Assembly: GCA_920105625.2 (NCBI GenBank)
Contig: OV050033.1
Span: forward strand, 93,622,280-93,686,279
Direction: 5' to 3'
Length of the DNA stretch: 64,000 nt
From: Clusia tigrina
Taxonomy: Eukaryota; Arthropoda; Insecta; Diptera; Clusiidae
Below are positions 11,665-26,217 of this stretch, in pieces (position 1 is the stretch's first letter; every line of letters starts with the position of its first letter). Below the pieces are notes generated by a model. That model had not been told where the DNA came from and did not search any database. It saw nothing but the letters and a program-made list of their open reading frames with translations. The position numbers were made by a program, and so were the translations under genes.

Positions 11665-14600
11665 CTTTTTACTGGAGCGTCATAAAACCTTGAAATTTTG
11701 TAACAATAAAGTACTCGAGCCTCTTGTCAATTTAAGCTATCGGTCAAAGCTGTGCTACCCTTGTGTCCCAAATCAAACTCTGATAAAAATTCAAATGGCC
11801 CTAACTTCTATACGGTACGTCCTACACCTATCAAAGTTTGAAACATACAAATGCTTGTAATTTTTTACTGGAGCGTCATAAAACCTTGAAATTTTGTAAC
11901 AATAAAGTACTCGAGCCTCTTATCAATTTAAGCTACCGCTCAAAGCTATGCTACCCTTGAGTCCCAAATCAAACACTGATAAAAATTCAAATGGCCCTAA
12001 CTTCTATACGGTACGTCCTACACCTATCAAAGTTTGCAACATACAAATGCTTGTAACTTTTTACTGGAGCGTCATAAAACCTTGAAATTTTGTAACAATA
12101 AAGTACTCGAGCCTCTTGTCAATTTAAGCTATCGCTCAAAGCTATGCTACCCTTGAGTCCCAAATCAAACACTGATAAAGCTTCAAATGGCCCTAACTTC
12201 TATACGGTACGTCCTACACCTATCAAAGTTTGCAACATACAAATGCTTGTAACTTTTTACTGGAGCGTCATAAAACCTAGAAATTTTGTAACAATAAAGT
12301 ACTCGAGCCTCTTGTCAATTTAAGCTATCGCTCAAAGCTATGCTACCCTTGAGTCCCAAATCAAACACTGATAAAGCTTCAAATGGCCCTACCTTCTATA
12401 CGGTACGTCCTACACCTATCAAAGTTTGCAACATACAAATGCTTGTAACTTTTTACTGGAGCGTCATAAAACCTTGAAATTTTTTAACAATAAAGTACTC
12501 GAGCCTCTTGTCAATTTAAGCTATCGCTCAAAGCTATGCTACCATTGAGTCCCAAATCAAACACTGACAAAAATTCAAATGGCCCTAACTTCTATACGGT
12601 ACGTCCGACACCTATCAAAGTTTGCAACATACAAATGCTTGTAACTTTTTACTGGAGTGTCATAAAAACTTGAAATTTTGTAACAATAAAGTACTCGAGC
12701 CTCTTGTCAATTTAAGCTATCGCTCAAAAGTATGCTACCCTTCAGTGCCAAATCAAACACTGATAAAGCTTCAAATGGCCCTAACTTCTATACGGCACGT
12801 CCTACACCTATCAAAGTTTGCAACATACAAATGCTTGTAACTTTTTACTGGAGCGTCATAAAACCTAGAAATTTTGTAACAATAAAGTTCTCGAGCCTCT
12901 TGTCAATTTAAGGTATCGCTCAAAGCTGTGGTACCCTTGAGTCCCAAATCAAACATTGATAAAGCTTCAAATGGCCCTAACTTCTATTCAGTACGTCCTA
13001 CACCTATCAAAGTTTGCAACGTACAAATGCTTGTAACTTTTTACTGGAGCGTCATAATACCTTGAAATTTTGTAGCAATAAAGTACTCGAGCCTCTTGTG
13101 AATTTAAGCTATCGCTCAAAGCTGTGCTACCCTTGTGTCCCAAATCAAACACTGATAAAAATTCAAATGGCCCTAACTTCTATACGGTACGTCTTACACC
13201 TATCAAAGTTTGCAACATACAAATGCTTGTAACTTTTTACTGGAGCGTCATAAAACCTTGAAATTTTGTAACAATAAAGGACCCGAGCCTCTTGTCAATT
13301 TAAGCTATCGGTCAAAGCTGTGCTACCCTTGTGTCCCAAATCAAACTCTGATAAAAATTCAAATGGCCCTAACTTCTATACGGTACGTCCTACACCTATC
13401 AAAGTTTGAAACATACAAATGCTTGTAACTTTTTACTGGAGCGTCATAAAACCTTGAAATTTTGTACCAATAAAGTACTCGAGCCTCTTATCAATTTAAG
13501 CTATCGCTCAAAGCTATGCTACCCTTGAGTCCCAAATCAAACACTGATAAAAATTCAAATGGCCCTAACTTCTATACGGTACGTCCTACACCTATCAAAG
13601 TTTGCAACATACAAATGCTTGTAACTTTTTACTGGAGCGTCATAAAACCTTGAAATTTTGTAACAATAAAGTACTCGAGCCTCTTGTCAATTTAAGCTAT
13701 CGCTCAAAGCTATGCTACCCTTGAGTCCCAAATCAAACACTGATAAAAATTCAAATGGCCCTAACTTCTATACGGTACGTCCTACACCTATCAAAGTTTG
13801 CAACATACAAATGCTTCTAACTTTTTACTGGAGCGTCATAAAACCTTGAAATTTTGTAACAATAAAGTTCTCGATCCTCTTGTCAATTTAAGCTATCGCT
13901 CAAAGCTGTGGTACCCTTGAGTCCCAAATCAAACACTGATAAAGCTTCAAATGGCCCTAACTTCTATTCAGTACGTCCTACACCTATCAAAGTTTGCAAC
14001 ATACAAATGCTTGTAACTTTTTACCGGAGCGTCATAATACCTTGAAATTTTGTAACAATAAAGTGCTCGAGCCTCTTGTCAATTTAAGCTATCGCTCAAA
14101 GCTGTGCTACCCTTGTGTCCCAAATCAAACACTGATAAAAATTCAAATGGCCCTAACTTCTATACGGTACGTCCTACACCTATCAAAGTTTGCAACATAC
14201 AAATGCTTGCAACTTTTTACTGGAGCGTCATAAAACCTTGAAATGTTGTACCAATAAAGTACTCGAGCCTCTTATCAATTTAAGCTATCGCTCAAAGCTG
14301 TGCTACCCTTGAGTCCCAAATCAAACACTGATAAAGCTTCAAATGGCCCTAACTTCTATACGGTACGTCCTACACCTATCAAAGTTTGCAACATACAAAT
14401 GCTTGTAACTTTTTACTGGAGCGTCATAAAACCTAGAAATTTTGTAACAATAAAGTACTCGAGCCTCTTGTCAATTTAAGCTATCGCTCAAAGCTATGCT
14501 ACCCTTGAGTCCCAAATCAAACACTGATAAAGCTTCAAATGGCCCTACCTTCTATACGGTACGTCCTACACCTATCAAAGTTTGCAACATACAAATGCTT

Positions 14601-15739
14601 GTAACTTTTTACTGGAGCGTCATAAAACCTTGAAATTTTGTAACAATAAAGTACTCGAGCCTCTTGTCAATTTAAGCTATCGGTCAAAGGTGTGCTATCC
14701 TTGTGTCCCAAATCAAACTCTGATAAAAATTCAAATGGCCCTAACTTCTATACGGTACGTCCTACACCTATCAAAGTTTGCAACGTACAAATGCTTGTAA
14801 CTTTTTTCTGGAGTGTCATAAAACCTTGAAATTTTGTAACAATAAAGTACTCGAGCCTCTTGTCAATTTAAGCTATCGCTCAAAACTATGCTACCCTTCA
14901 GTGCCAAATCAAACACTGATAAAGCTTCAAATGGCCCTAACTTCTATACGGCACGTCCTACACCTATCAAAGTTTGCCACATATAAATGCTTGTAACTTT
15001 TTACTGGAGCGTCATAAAACCTTGAAATTTTGTAACAATAAAGTACTCGAGCCTCTTGTCAATTTAAGCTATCGCTCAAAGCTGTGGTACCCTTGAGTCC
15101 CAAATCAAACAGTGATAAAGCTTCAAGTGGCCCTAACTTCTATACGGTACGTCCTACACCTATCAAAGTTTGAAACATACAAATGCTTGTAACTTTTTAC
15201 TGGAGCGTCATAAAACCTTGAAATTTTGTAACAATAAAGTACTCGAGCCTCTTGTCAATTTAAGCTATCGGTCAAAGCTGTGCTACCCTTGAGCCCCAAA
15301 TCAAACACTGATAAAGCTTCAAATGGCCCTATCTTTTATACGGTACGTCCTACACCTATCAAAGTTTGCAACATACAAATGCTTGTAACTTTTTACTGGA
15401 GCGTCATAAAACCTTGAAATTTTGTAACAATAAAGTACTCGAGCCTCTTGTCAATTTAAGCTATCGCTCAAAGCTATGCTACCCTTGAGTCCCAAATCAA
15501 ACACTGATAAAAATTCAAATGGCCCTAACTTCTATACGGTACGTCCTACACCTATCAAAGGTTGCAACATACAAATGCTTGTAACTTTTTACTGGAGCGT
15601 CATAAAACCTTGAAATTTTGTAACAATAAAGTACTCGAGCCTCTTGTCAATTTAAGCTATCGCTCAAAGCTATGCTACCCTTGAGTCCCAAATCAAACAC
15701 TGATAAAAATTCAAATGGCCCTAACTTCTATATGGTACG

Positions 15740-16599
15740 TCCTACACCTATCAAAGTTTGCAACATATAAATGCTTGTAACTTTTTACTGGAGCGTCATA
15801 AAACCTTGAAATTTTGTAACAATAAAGTACTCGAGCCTCTTGTCAATTTAAGCTATCGCTCAAAGCTGTGGTACCCTTGAGTCCCAAATCAAACACTGAT
15901 AAAGCTTCAAATGGCCCTAACTTCTATACGGTACGTCCTACACCTATCAAAGTTTGCAACATACAAATGCTTGTAACTTTTTACTGGAGCGTCATAAAAC
16001 CTAGAAATTTTGTAACAATAAAGTTCTCGAGCCTCTTGTCAATTTAAGGTATCGCTCAAAGCTGTGGTACCCTTGAGTCCCAAATCAAACACTGATAAAG
16101 CTTCAAATGGCCCTAACTTCTATTCAGTACGTCCTACACCTATCAAAGTTTGCAACGTACAAATGCTTGTAACTTTTTACTGGACCGTCATAATACCTTG
16201 AAATTTTGTAACAATAAAGTACTCGAGCCTCTTGTGAATTTAAGCTATCGCTCAAAGCTGTGCTACCCTTGTGTCCCAAATCAAACACTGATAAAAATTC
16301 AAATGGCCCTAACTTCTATACGGTACGTCCTACACCTATCAAAATTTGCAACATACAAATGTTTGCAACTTTTTACTGGAGCGTCATAAAACCTTGAAAT
16401 GTTGTACCAATAAAGTACTCGAGCCTCTTATCAATTTAAGCTATCGCTCAAAGCTGTGCTACCCTTGAGTCCCAAATCAAACACTGATAAAGCTTCAAAT
16501 GGCCCTAACTTCTATACGGTACGTCCTACACCTATCAAAGTTTGCAACATACAAATGCTTGTAACTTTTTACTGGAGCGTCATAAAACCTTGAAATTTT
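15740..16599 (+). repeat. Satellite block repeated 1960 bp downstream
   Basis: From about 15740 to 16590 the sequence matches about 17700 to 18550 at an offset of 10 monomers. Shared rare variants are TATTCAGTACG (16122/18082), TACTGGACCGTCATAATACC, TTGTGAATTTAAG and AATGTTTGCAACTTT. After about 16590 the best offset changes from 1960 to 2352 bp, which is a 2-monomer shift. The block therefore sits at a junction between two amplification events. Confidence 0.8.
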
Positions 16600-18769
16600 G
16601 TAACAATAAAGTACTCGAGCCTCTTGTCAATTTAAGCTATCGCTCAAAGCTGTGGTACCCTTGAGTCCCAAATCAAACACTGATAAAGCTTCAAGTGGCC
16701 CTAACTTCTATACGGTACGTCCTACACCTATCAAAGTTTGAAACATACAAATGCTTGTAACTTTTTACTGGAGCGTCATAAAACCTTGAAATTTTGTAAC
16801 AATAAAGTACTCGAGCCTCTTGTCAATTTAAGCTATCGGTCAAAGCTGTGCTACCCTTGTGTCCCAAATCAAACACTGATAAAGCTTCAAATGGCCCTAA
16901 CTTCTATACGGTACGTCCTACACCTATCAAAGTTTGCAACGTACAAATGCTTGTAACTTTTTACTGGAGTGTCATAAAACCTTGAAATTTTGTAACAATA
17001 AAGTACTCGAGCCTCTTGTCAATTTAAGCTATCGCTCAAAACTATGCTACCCTTCAGTGCCAAATCAAACACTGATAAAGCTTCAAATGGCCCTAACTTC
17101 TATACGGCTCGTCCTACACCTATCAAAGTTTGAAACATACAAATGCTTGTAACTTTTTACTGGAGCGTCATAAAACCTTGAAATTTTGTAACAATAAAGT
17201 ACTCGAGCCTCTTGTCAATTTAAGCTATCGGTCAAAGCTGTGCTACCCTTGTGTCCCAAATCAAACTCTGATAAAAATTCAAATGGCCCTAACTTCTATA
17301 CGGTACGTCCTACACCTATCAAAGTTTGCAACGTACAAATGCTTGTAACTTTTTACTGGAGTGTCATAAAACCTTGAAATTTTGTAACAATAAAGTACTC
17401 GAGCCTCTTGTCAATTTAAGCTATCGCTCAAAACTATGCTACCCTTCAGTGCCAAATCAAACACTGATAAAGCTTCAAATGGCCCTAACTTCTATACGGC
17501 ACGTCCTACACCTATCAAAGTTTGCCACATATAAATGCTTGTAACTTTTTACTGGAGCGTCATAAACCCTTGAAATTTTGTAACAATAAAGTACTCGAGC
17601 CTCTTGTCAATTTAAGCTATCGCTCAAAGCTGTGCTACCATTGAGTCCCAAATCAAACACTGACAAAAATTCAAATGGCCCTAACTTCTATACGGTACGT
17701 CCTACACCTATCAAAGTTTGAAACATACAAATGCTTGTAACTTTTTACTGGAGCGTCATAAAACCTTGAAATTTTGTAACAATAAAGTACTCGAGCCTCT
17801 TGTCAATTTAAGCTATCGCTCAAAGCTGTGGTACCCTTGAGTCCCAAATCAAACACTGATAAAGCTTCAAATGGCCCTAACTTCTATACGGTACGTCCTA
17901 CACCTATCAAAGTTTGCAACATACAAATGCTTGTAACTTTTTACTGGAGCGTCATAAAACCTAGAAATTTTGTAACAATAAAGTTCTCGAGCCTCTTGTC
18001 AATTTAAGGTATCGCTCAAAGCTGTGGTACCCTTGAGTCCCAAATCAAACACTGATAAAGCTTCAAATGGCCCTAACTTCTATTCAGTACGTCCTACACC
18101 TATCAAAGTTTGCAACGTACAAATGCTTGTAACTTTTTACTGGACCGTCATAATACCTTGAAATTTTGTAACAATAAAGTACTCGAGCCTCTTGTGAATT
18201 TAAGCTATCGCTCAAAGCTGTGCTACCCTTGTGTCCCAAATCAAACACTGATAAAAATTCAAATGGCCCTAACTTCTATACGGTACGTCCTACACCTATC
18301 AAAATTTGCAACATACAAATGTTTGCAACTTTTTACTGGAGCGTCATAAAACCTTGAAATGTTGTACCAATAAAGTACTCGAGCCTCTTATCAATTTAAG
18401 CTATCGCTCAAAGCTGTGCTACCCTTGAGTCCCAAATCAAACACTGATAAAGCTTCAAATGGCCCTAACTTCTATACGGTACGTCCTACACCTATCAAAG
18501 TTTGCAACATACAAATGCTTGTAACTTTTTACTGGAGCGTCATAAAACCTAGAAATTTTGTAACAATAAAGTACTCGAGCCTCTTGTCAATTTAAGCTAT
18601 CGCTCAAAGCTATGCTACCCTTGAGTCCCAAATCAAACACTGATAAAGCTTCAAATGGCCCTACCTTCTATACGGTACGTCCTACACCTATCAAAGTTTG
18701 CAACATACAAATGCTTGTAACTTTTTACTGGAGCGTCATAAAACCTTGAAATTTTGTAACAATAAAGTA

Positions 18770-21700
18770 CTCGAGCCTCTTGTCAATTTAAGCTATCGGT
18801 CAAAGCTATGCTACCCTTCAGTGCCAAATCAAACACTGATAAAGCTTCAAATGGCCCTAACTTCTATACGGCACGTCCTACACCTATCAAAGTTTGCCAC
18901 ATATAAATGCTTGTAACTTTTTACAGGAGCGTCATAAAACCTTGAAATTTTGTAACAATAAAGTACTCGAGCCTCTTGTCAATTTAAGCTATCGCTCAAA
19001 GCTGTGGTACCCTTGAGTCCCAAATCAAACACTGATAAAGCTTCAAGTGGCCCTAACTTCTATACGGTACGTCCTACACCTATCAAAGTTTGAAACATAC
19101 AAATGCTTGTAACTTTTTACTGGAGCGTCATAAAACCTTGAAATTTTGTAACAATAAAGTACTCGAGCCTCTTGTCAATTTAAGCTATCGGTCAAAGCTG
19201 TGCTACCCTTGTGTCCCAAATCAAACACTGATAAAGCTTCAAATGGCCCTAACTTCTATACGGTACGTCCTACACCTATCAAAGTTTGCAACGTACAAAT
19301 GCTTGTAACTTTTTACTGGAGTGTCATAAAACCTTGAAATTTTGTAACAATAAAGTACTCGAGCCTCTTGTCAATTTAAGCTATCGCTCAAAACTATGCT
19401 ACCCTTCAGTGCCAAATCAAACACTGATAAAGCTTCAAATGGCCCTAACTTCTATACGGCTCGTCCTACACCTATCAAAGTTTGAAACATACAAATGCTT
19501 GTAACTTTTTACTGGAGCGTCATAAAACCTTGAAATTTTGTAACAATAAAGTACTCGAGCCTCTTGTCAATTTAAGCTATCGGTCAAAGCTGTGCTACCC
19601 TTGTGTCCCAAATCAAACTCTGATAAAAATTCAAATGGCCCTAACTTCTATACGGTACGTCCTACACCTATCAAAGTTTGCAACGTACAAATGCTTGTAA
19701 CTTTTTACTGGAGTGTCATAAAACCTTGAAATTTTGTAACAATAAAGTACTCGAGCCTCTTGTCAATTTAAGCTATCGCTCAAAACTATGCTACCCTTCA
19801 GTGCCAAATCAAACACTGATAAAGCTTCAAATGGCCCTAACTTCTATACGGCACGTCCTACACCTATCAAAGTTTGCCACATATAAATGCTTGTAACTTT
19901 TTACTGGAGCGTCATAAACCCTTGAAATTTTGTAACAATAAAGTACTCGAGCCTCTTGTCAATTTAAGCTATCGCTCAAAGCTGTGCTACCATTGAGTCC
20001 CAAATCAAACACTGACAAAAATTCAAATGGCCCTAACTTCTATACGGTACGTCCTACACCTATCAAAGTTTGAAACATACAAATGCTTGTAACTTTTTAC
20101 TGGAGCGTCATAAAACCTTGAAATTTTGTAACAATAAAGTACTCGAGCCTCTTGTCAATTTAAGCTATCGGTCAAAGCTGTGCTACCCTTGTGTCCCAAA
20201 TCAAACTCTGATAAAAATTCAAATGGCCCTAACTTCTATACGGTACGTCCTACACCTATCAAAGTTTGCAACATACAAATGCTTGTAACTTTTTACTGGA
20301 GTGTCATAAAACCTTGAAATTTTGTAACAATAAAGTACTCGAGCCTCTTGTCAATTTAAGCTGTCGCTCAAAGCTATGCTACCATTGAGTCCCAAATCAA
20401 ACACTGACAAAAATTCAAATGGCCCTAACTTCTATACGGTACGTCCTACACCTATCAAAGTTTGAAACATACAAATGCTTGTAACTTTTTACTGGAGCGT
20501 CATAAAACCTTGAAATTTTGTAACAATAAAGTACTCGAGCCTCTTGTCAATTTAAGCTATCGGTCAAAGCTGTGCTACCCTTGTGTCCCAAATCAAACTC
20601 TGATTAAAATTCAAATGGCCCTAACTTCTATACGGTACGTCCTACACCTATCAAAGTTTGCAACGTACAAATGCTTGTAACTTTTACCTGGAGTGTCATA
20701 AAACCTTGAAATTTTGTAACAATAAAGTACTCGAGCCTCTTGTCAATTTAAGCTATCGATCAAAGCTGTGGTACCCTTGAGTCCCAAATCAAACACTGAT
20801 AAAGCTTCAAGTGGCCCTAACTTCTATACGGTATGTCCTACACCTATCAAAGTTTGAAACATACAAATGCTTGTAACTTTTTACTGGAGCGTCATAAAAC
20901 CTAGAAATTTTGTAACAATAAAGTACTCGAGCCTCTTGTCAATTTAAGCTATCGCTCAAAGCTATGCTACCCTTGAGTCCCAAATCAAACACTGATAAAG
21001 CTTCAAATGGCCCTACCTTCTATACGGTACGTCCTACACCTATCAAAGTTTGCAACATACAAATGCTTGTAACTTTTTACTGGAGCGTCATAAAACCTAG
21101 AAATTTTGTAACAATAAAGTACTCGAGCCTCTTGTCAATTTAAGCTATCGCTCAAAGCTGTGGTACCCTTGAGTCCCAAATCAAACACTGATAAAGCTTC
21201 AAGTGGCCCTAACTTCTATACGGTACGTCCTACACCTATCAAAGTTTGAAACATACAAATGCTTGTAACTTTTTACTGGAGCGTCATAAAACCTTGAAAT
21301 TTTGTAACAATAAAGTACTCGAGCCTCTTGTCAATTTAAGCTATCGGTCAAAGCTGTGCTACCCTTGTGTCCCAAATCAAACACTGATAAAGCTTCAAAT
21401 GGCCCTAACTTCTATACGGTACGTCCTACACCTATCAAAGTTTGCAACGTACAAATGCTTGTAACTTTTTACTGGAGTGTCATAAAACCTTAAAATTTTG
21501 TAACAATAAAGTACTCGAGCCTCTTGTCAATTTAAGCTATCGCTCAAAACTATGCTACCCTTCAGTGCTAAATCAAACACTGATAAAGCTTCAAATGGCC
21601 CTAACTTCTATACGGCTCGTCCTACACCTATCAAAGTTTGAAACATACAAATGCTTGTAACTTTTTACTGGAGCGTCATAAAACCTTGAAATTTTGTAAC

Positions 21701-22493
21701 AATAAAGTACTCGAGCCTCTTGTCAATTTAAGCTATCGGTCAAAGCTGTGCTACCCTTGTGTCCCAAATCAAACTCTGATAAAAATTCAAATGGCCCTAA
21801 CTTCTATACGGTACGTCCTACACCTATCAAAGTTTGCAACGTACAAATGCTTGTAACTTTTTACTGGAGTGTCATAAAACCTTGAAATTTTGTAACAATA
21901 AAGTACTCGAGCCTCTTGTCAATTTAAGCTATCGCTCAAAACTATGCTACCCTTCAGTGCCAAATCAAACACTGATAAAGCTTCAAATGGCCCTAACTTC
22001 TATACGGCACGTCCTACACCTATCAAAGTTTGCCACATATAAATGCTTGTAACTTTTTACTGGAGCGTCATAAACCCTTGAAATTTTGTAACAATAAAGT
22101 ACTCGAGCCTCTTGTCAATTTAAGCTATCGCTCAAAGCTGTGCTACCATTGAGTCCCAAATCAAACACTGACAAAAATTCAAATGGCCCTACCTTCTATA
22201 CGGTACGTCCTACACCTATCAAAGTTTGAAACATACAAATGCTTGTAACTTTTTACTGGAGCGTCATAAAACCTTGAAATTTTGTAACAATAAAGTACTC
22301 GAGCCTCTTGTCAATTTAAGCTATCGGTCAAAGCTGTGCTACCCTTGTGTCCCAAATCAAACTCTGATAAAAATTCAAATGGCCCTAACTTCTATACGGT
22401 ACGTCCTACACCTATCAAAGTTTGCAACGTACAAATGCTTGTAACTTTTTACTGGAGTGTCATAAAACCTTGAAATTTTGTAACAATAAAGTA
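18770..22493 (+). repeat. 3724-bp tandem duplication, copy 1 (19 monomers)
   Basis: From about 18770 to 22545 the sequence matches bases 3724 further on. Shared rare variants are TTTTTACAGGAGC (near 18920/22644), TGATTAAAAT (20601/24325), CGGTATGTCC (near 20830/24554), CCTTAAAATTTTG (21488/25212) and CAGTGCTAAATC. Nineteen monomers repeat in the same order. This nests inside the variable-length higher-order repeat: the two copies each contain the 11- and 8-monomer units. Confidence 0.9.
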
Positions 22494-25400
22494 CTCGAGC
22501 CTCTTGTCAATTTAAGCTATCGCTCAAAGCTATGCTACCCTTCAGTGCCAAATCAAACACTGATAAAGCTTCAAATGGCCCTAACTTCTATACGGCACGT
22601 CCTACACCTATCAAAGTTTGCCACATATAAATGCTTGTAACTTTTTACAGGAGCGTCATAAAACCTTGAAATTTTGTAACAATAAAGTACTCGAGCCTCT
22701 TGTCAATTTAAGCTATCGCTCAAAGCTGTGGTACCCTTGAGTCCCAAATCAAACACTGATAAAGCTTCAAGTGGCCCTAACTTCTATACGGTACGTCCTA
22801 CACCTATCAAAGTTTGAAACATACAAATGCTTGTAACTTTTTACTGGAGCGTCATAAAACCTTGAAATTTTGTAACAATAAAGTACTCGAGCCTCTTGTC
22901 AATTTAAGCTATCGGTCAAAGCTGTGCTACCCTTGTGTCCCAAATCAAACACTGATAAAGCTTCAAATGGCCCTAACTTCTATACGGTACGTCCTACACC
23001 TATCAAAGTTTGCAACGTACAAATGCTTGTAACTTTTTACTGGAGTGTCATAAAACCTTGAAATTTTGTAACAATAAAGTACTCGAGCCTCTTGTCAATT
23101 TAAGCTATCGCTCAAAACTATGCTACCCTTCAGTGCCAAATCAAACACTGATAAAGCTTCAAATGGCCCTAACTTCTATACGGCTCGTCCTACACCTATC
23201 AAAGTTTGAAACATACAAATGCTTGTAACTTTTTACTGGAGCGTCATAAAACCTTGAAATTTTGTAACAATAAAGTACTCGAGCCTCTTGTCAATTTAAG
23301 CTATCGGTCAAAGCTGTGCTACCCTTGTGTCCCAAATCAAACTCTGATAAAAATTCAAATGGCCCTAACTTCTATACGGTACGTCCTACACCTATCAAAG
23401 TTTGCAACGTACAAATGCTTGTAACTTTTTACTGGAGTGTCATAAAACCTTGAAATTTTGTAACAATAAAGTACTCGAGCCTCTTGTCAATTTAAGCTAT
23501 CGCTCAAAACTATGCTACCCTTCAGTGCCAAATCAAACACTGATAAAGCTTCAAATGGCCCTAACTTCTATACGGCACGTCCTACACCTATCAAAGTTTG
23601 CCACATATAAATGCTTGTAACTTTTTACTGGAGCGTCATAAACCCTTGAAATTTTGTAACAATAAAGTACTCGAGCCTCTTGTCAATTTAAGCTATCGCT
23701 CAAAGCTGTGCTACCATTGAGTCCCAAATCAAACACTGACAAAAATTCAAATGGCCCTAACTTCTATACGGTACGTCCTACACCTATCAAAGTTTGAAAC
23801 ATACAAATGCTTGTAACTTTTTACTGGAGCGTCATAAAACCTTGAAATTTTGTAACAATAAAGTACTCGAGCCTCTTGTCAATTTAAGCTATCGGTCAAA
23901 GCTGTGCTACCCTTGTGTCCCAAATCAAACTCTGATAAAAATTCAAATGGCCCTAACTTCTATACGGTACGTCCTACACCTATCAAAGTTTGCAACGTAC
24001 AAATGCTTGTAACTTTTTACTGGAGTGTCATAAAACCTTGAAATTTTGTAACAATAAAGTACTCGAGCCTCTTGTCAATTTAAGCTGTCGCTCAAAGCTA
24101 TGCTACCATTGAGTCCCAAATCAAACACTGACAAAAATTCAAATGGCCCTAACTTCTATACGGTACGTCCTACACCTATCAAAGTTTGAAACATACAAAT
24201 GCTTGTAACTTTTTACTGGAGCGTCATAAAACCTTGAAATTTTGTAACAATAAAGTACTCGAGCCTCTTGTCAATTTAAGCTATCGGTCAAAGCTGTGCT
24301 ACCCTTGTGTCCCAAATCAAACTCTGATTAAAATTCAAATGGCCCTAACTTCTATACGGTACGTCCTACACCTATCAAAGTTTGCAACGTACAAATGCTT
24401 GTAACTTTTTACTGGAGTGTCATAAAACCTTGAAATTTTGTAACAATAAAGTACTCGAGCCTCTTGTCAATTTAAGCTATCGATCAAAGCTGTGGTACCC
24501 TTGAGTCCCAAATCAAACACTGATAAAGCTTCAAGTGGCCCTAACTTCTATACGGTATGTCCTACACCTATCAAAGTTTGAAACATACAAATGCTTGTAA
24601 CTTTTTACTGGAGCGTCATAAAACCTAGAAATTTTGTAACAATAAAGTACTCGAGCCTCTTGTCAATTTAAGCTATCGCTCAAAGCTATGCTACCCTTGA
24701 GTCCCAAATCAAACACTGATAAAGCTTCAAATGGCCCTACCTTCTATACGGTACGTCCTACACCTATCAAAGTTTGCAACATACAAATGCTTGTAACTTT
24801 TTACTGGAGCGTCATAAAACCTAGAAATTTTGTAACAATAAAGTACTCGAGCCTCTTGTCAATTTAAGCTATCGCTCAAAGCTGTGGTACCCTTGAGTCC
24901 CAAATCAAACACTGATAAAGCTTCAAGTGGCCCTAACTTCTATACGGTACGTCCTACACCTATCAAAGTTTGAAACATACAAATGCTTGTAACTTTTTAC
25001 TGGAGCGTCATAAAACCTTGAAATTTTGTAACAATAAAGTACTCGAGCCTCTTGTCAATTTAAGCTATCGGTCAAAGCTGTGCTACCCTTGTGTCCCAAA
25101 TCAAACACTGATAAAGCTTCAAATGGCCCTAACTTCTATACGGTACGTCCTACACCTATCAAAGTTTGCAACGTACAAATGCTTGTAACTTTTTACTGGA
25201 GTGTCATAAAACCTTAAAATTTTGTAACAATAAAGTACTCGAGCCTCTTGTCAATTTAAGCTATCGCTCAAAACTATGCTACCCTTCAGTGCTAAATCAA
25301 ACACTGATAAAGCTTCAAATGGCCCTAACTTCTATACGGCTCGTCCTACACCTATCAAAGTTTGAAACATACAAATGCTTGTAACTTTTTACTGGAGCGT

Positions 25401-26217
25401 CATAAAACCTTGAAATTTTGTAACAATAAAGTACTCGAGCCTCTTGTCAATTTAAGCTATCGGTCAAAGCTGTGCTACCCTTGTGTCCCAAATCAAACTC
25501 TGATAAAAATTCAAATGGCCCTAACTTCTATACGGTACGTCCTACACCTATCAAAGTTTGCAACGTACAAATGCTTGTAACTTTTTACTGGAGTGTCATA
25601 AAACCTTGAAATTTTGTAACAATAAAGTACTCGAGCCTCTTGTCAATTTAAGCTATCGCTCAAAACTATGCTACCCTTCAGTGCCAAATCAAACACTGAT
25701 AAAGCTTCAAATGGCCCTAACTTCTATACGGCACGTCCTACACCTATCAAAGTTTGCCACATATAAATGCTTGTAACTTTTTACTGGAGCGTCATAAACC
25801 CTTGAAATTTTGTAACAATAAAGTACTCGAGCCTCTTGTCAATTTAAGCTATCGCTCAAAGCTGTGCTACCATTGAGTCCCAAATCAAACACTGACAAAA
25901 ATTCAAATGGCCCTACCTTCTATACGGTACGTCCTACACCTATCAAAGTTTGAAACATACAAATGCTTGTAACTTTTTACTGGAGCGTCATAAAACCTTG
26001 AAATTTTGTAACAATAAAGTACTCGAGCCTCTTGTCAATTTAAGCTATCGGTCAAAGCTGTGCTACCCTTGTGTCCCAAATCAAACTCTGATAAAAATTC
26101 AAATGGCCCTAACTTCTATACGGTACGTCCTACACCTATCAAAGTTTGCAACGTACAAATGCTTGTAACTTTTTACTGGAGTGTCATAAAACCTTGAAAT
26201 TTTGTAACAATAAAGTA
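22494..26217 (+). repeat. 3724-bp tandem duplication, copy 2 (19 monomers)
   Basis: This is the second copy of the block before it. Agreement ends near 26270, where this side reads ACCATTGAG and the source reads ACCCTTCAG (near 22546). From about 24.43 kb to 26.25 kb it is copied again 1960 bp downstream, with CGATCAAAGC at 24481 and 26441. TGATTAAAAT and CGATCAAAGC return a further time at 28441 and 28597, both 4116 bp (21 monomers) from their counterparts here. The region thus holds two full copies and a rearranged third. Confidence 0.88.

Larger units (their letters stand above)
9122..15739 (+). repeat. Mixed satellite domain where subtype A first appears
   Basis: About 34 monomers without one dominant higher-order period. 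A TATTCAGTACGTCC variant marks monomers at 10831, 11419, 12986 and 13966 (spacings of 3, 8 minus one base, and 5 monomers) and continues at 16122 and 18082. The segment at about 12.16-12.80 kb repeats 7.45-8.10 kb, sharing CCGACACC at 7902 and 12605. About 11.25-11.90 kb repeats at 12.82-13.46 kb. The A combination (CGGTCAAAG, CTTGTGTCCC, AACTCTGAT) is first seen at about 11.74 kb. CTCGAG is lost at about 9560 (ACTCCAGCC) and 13870 (TCTCGATCC). Confidence 0.8.
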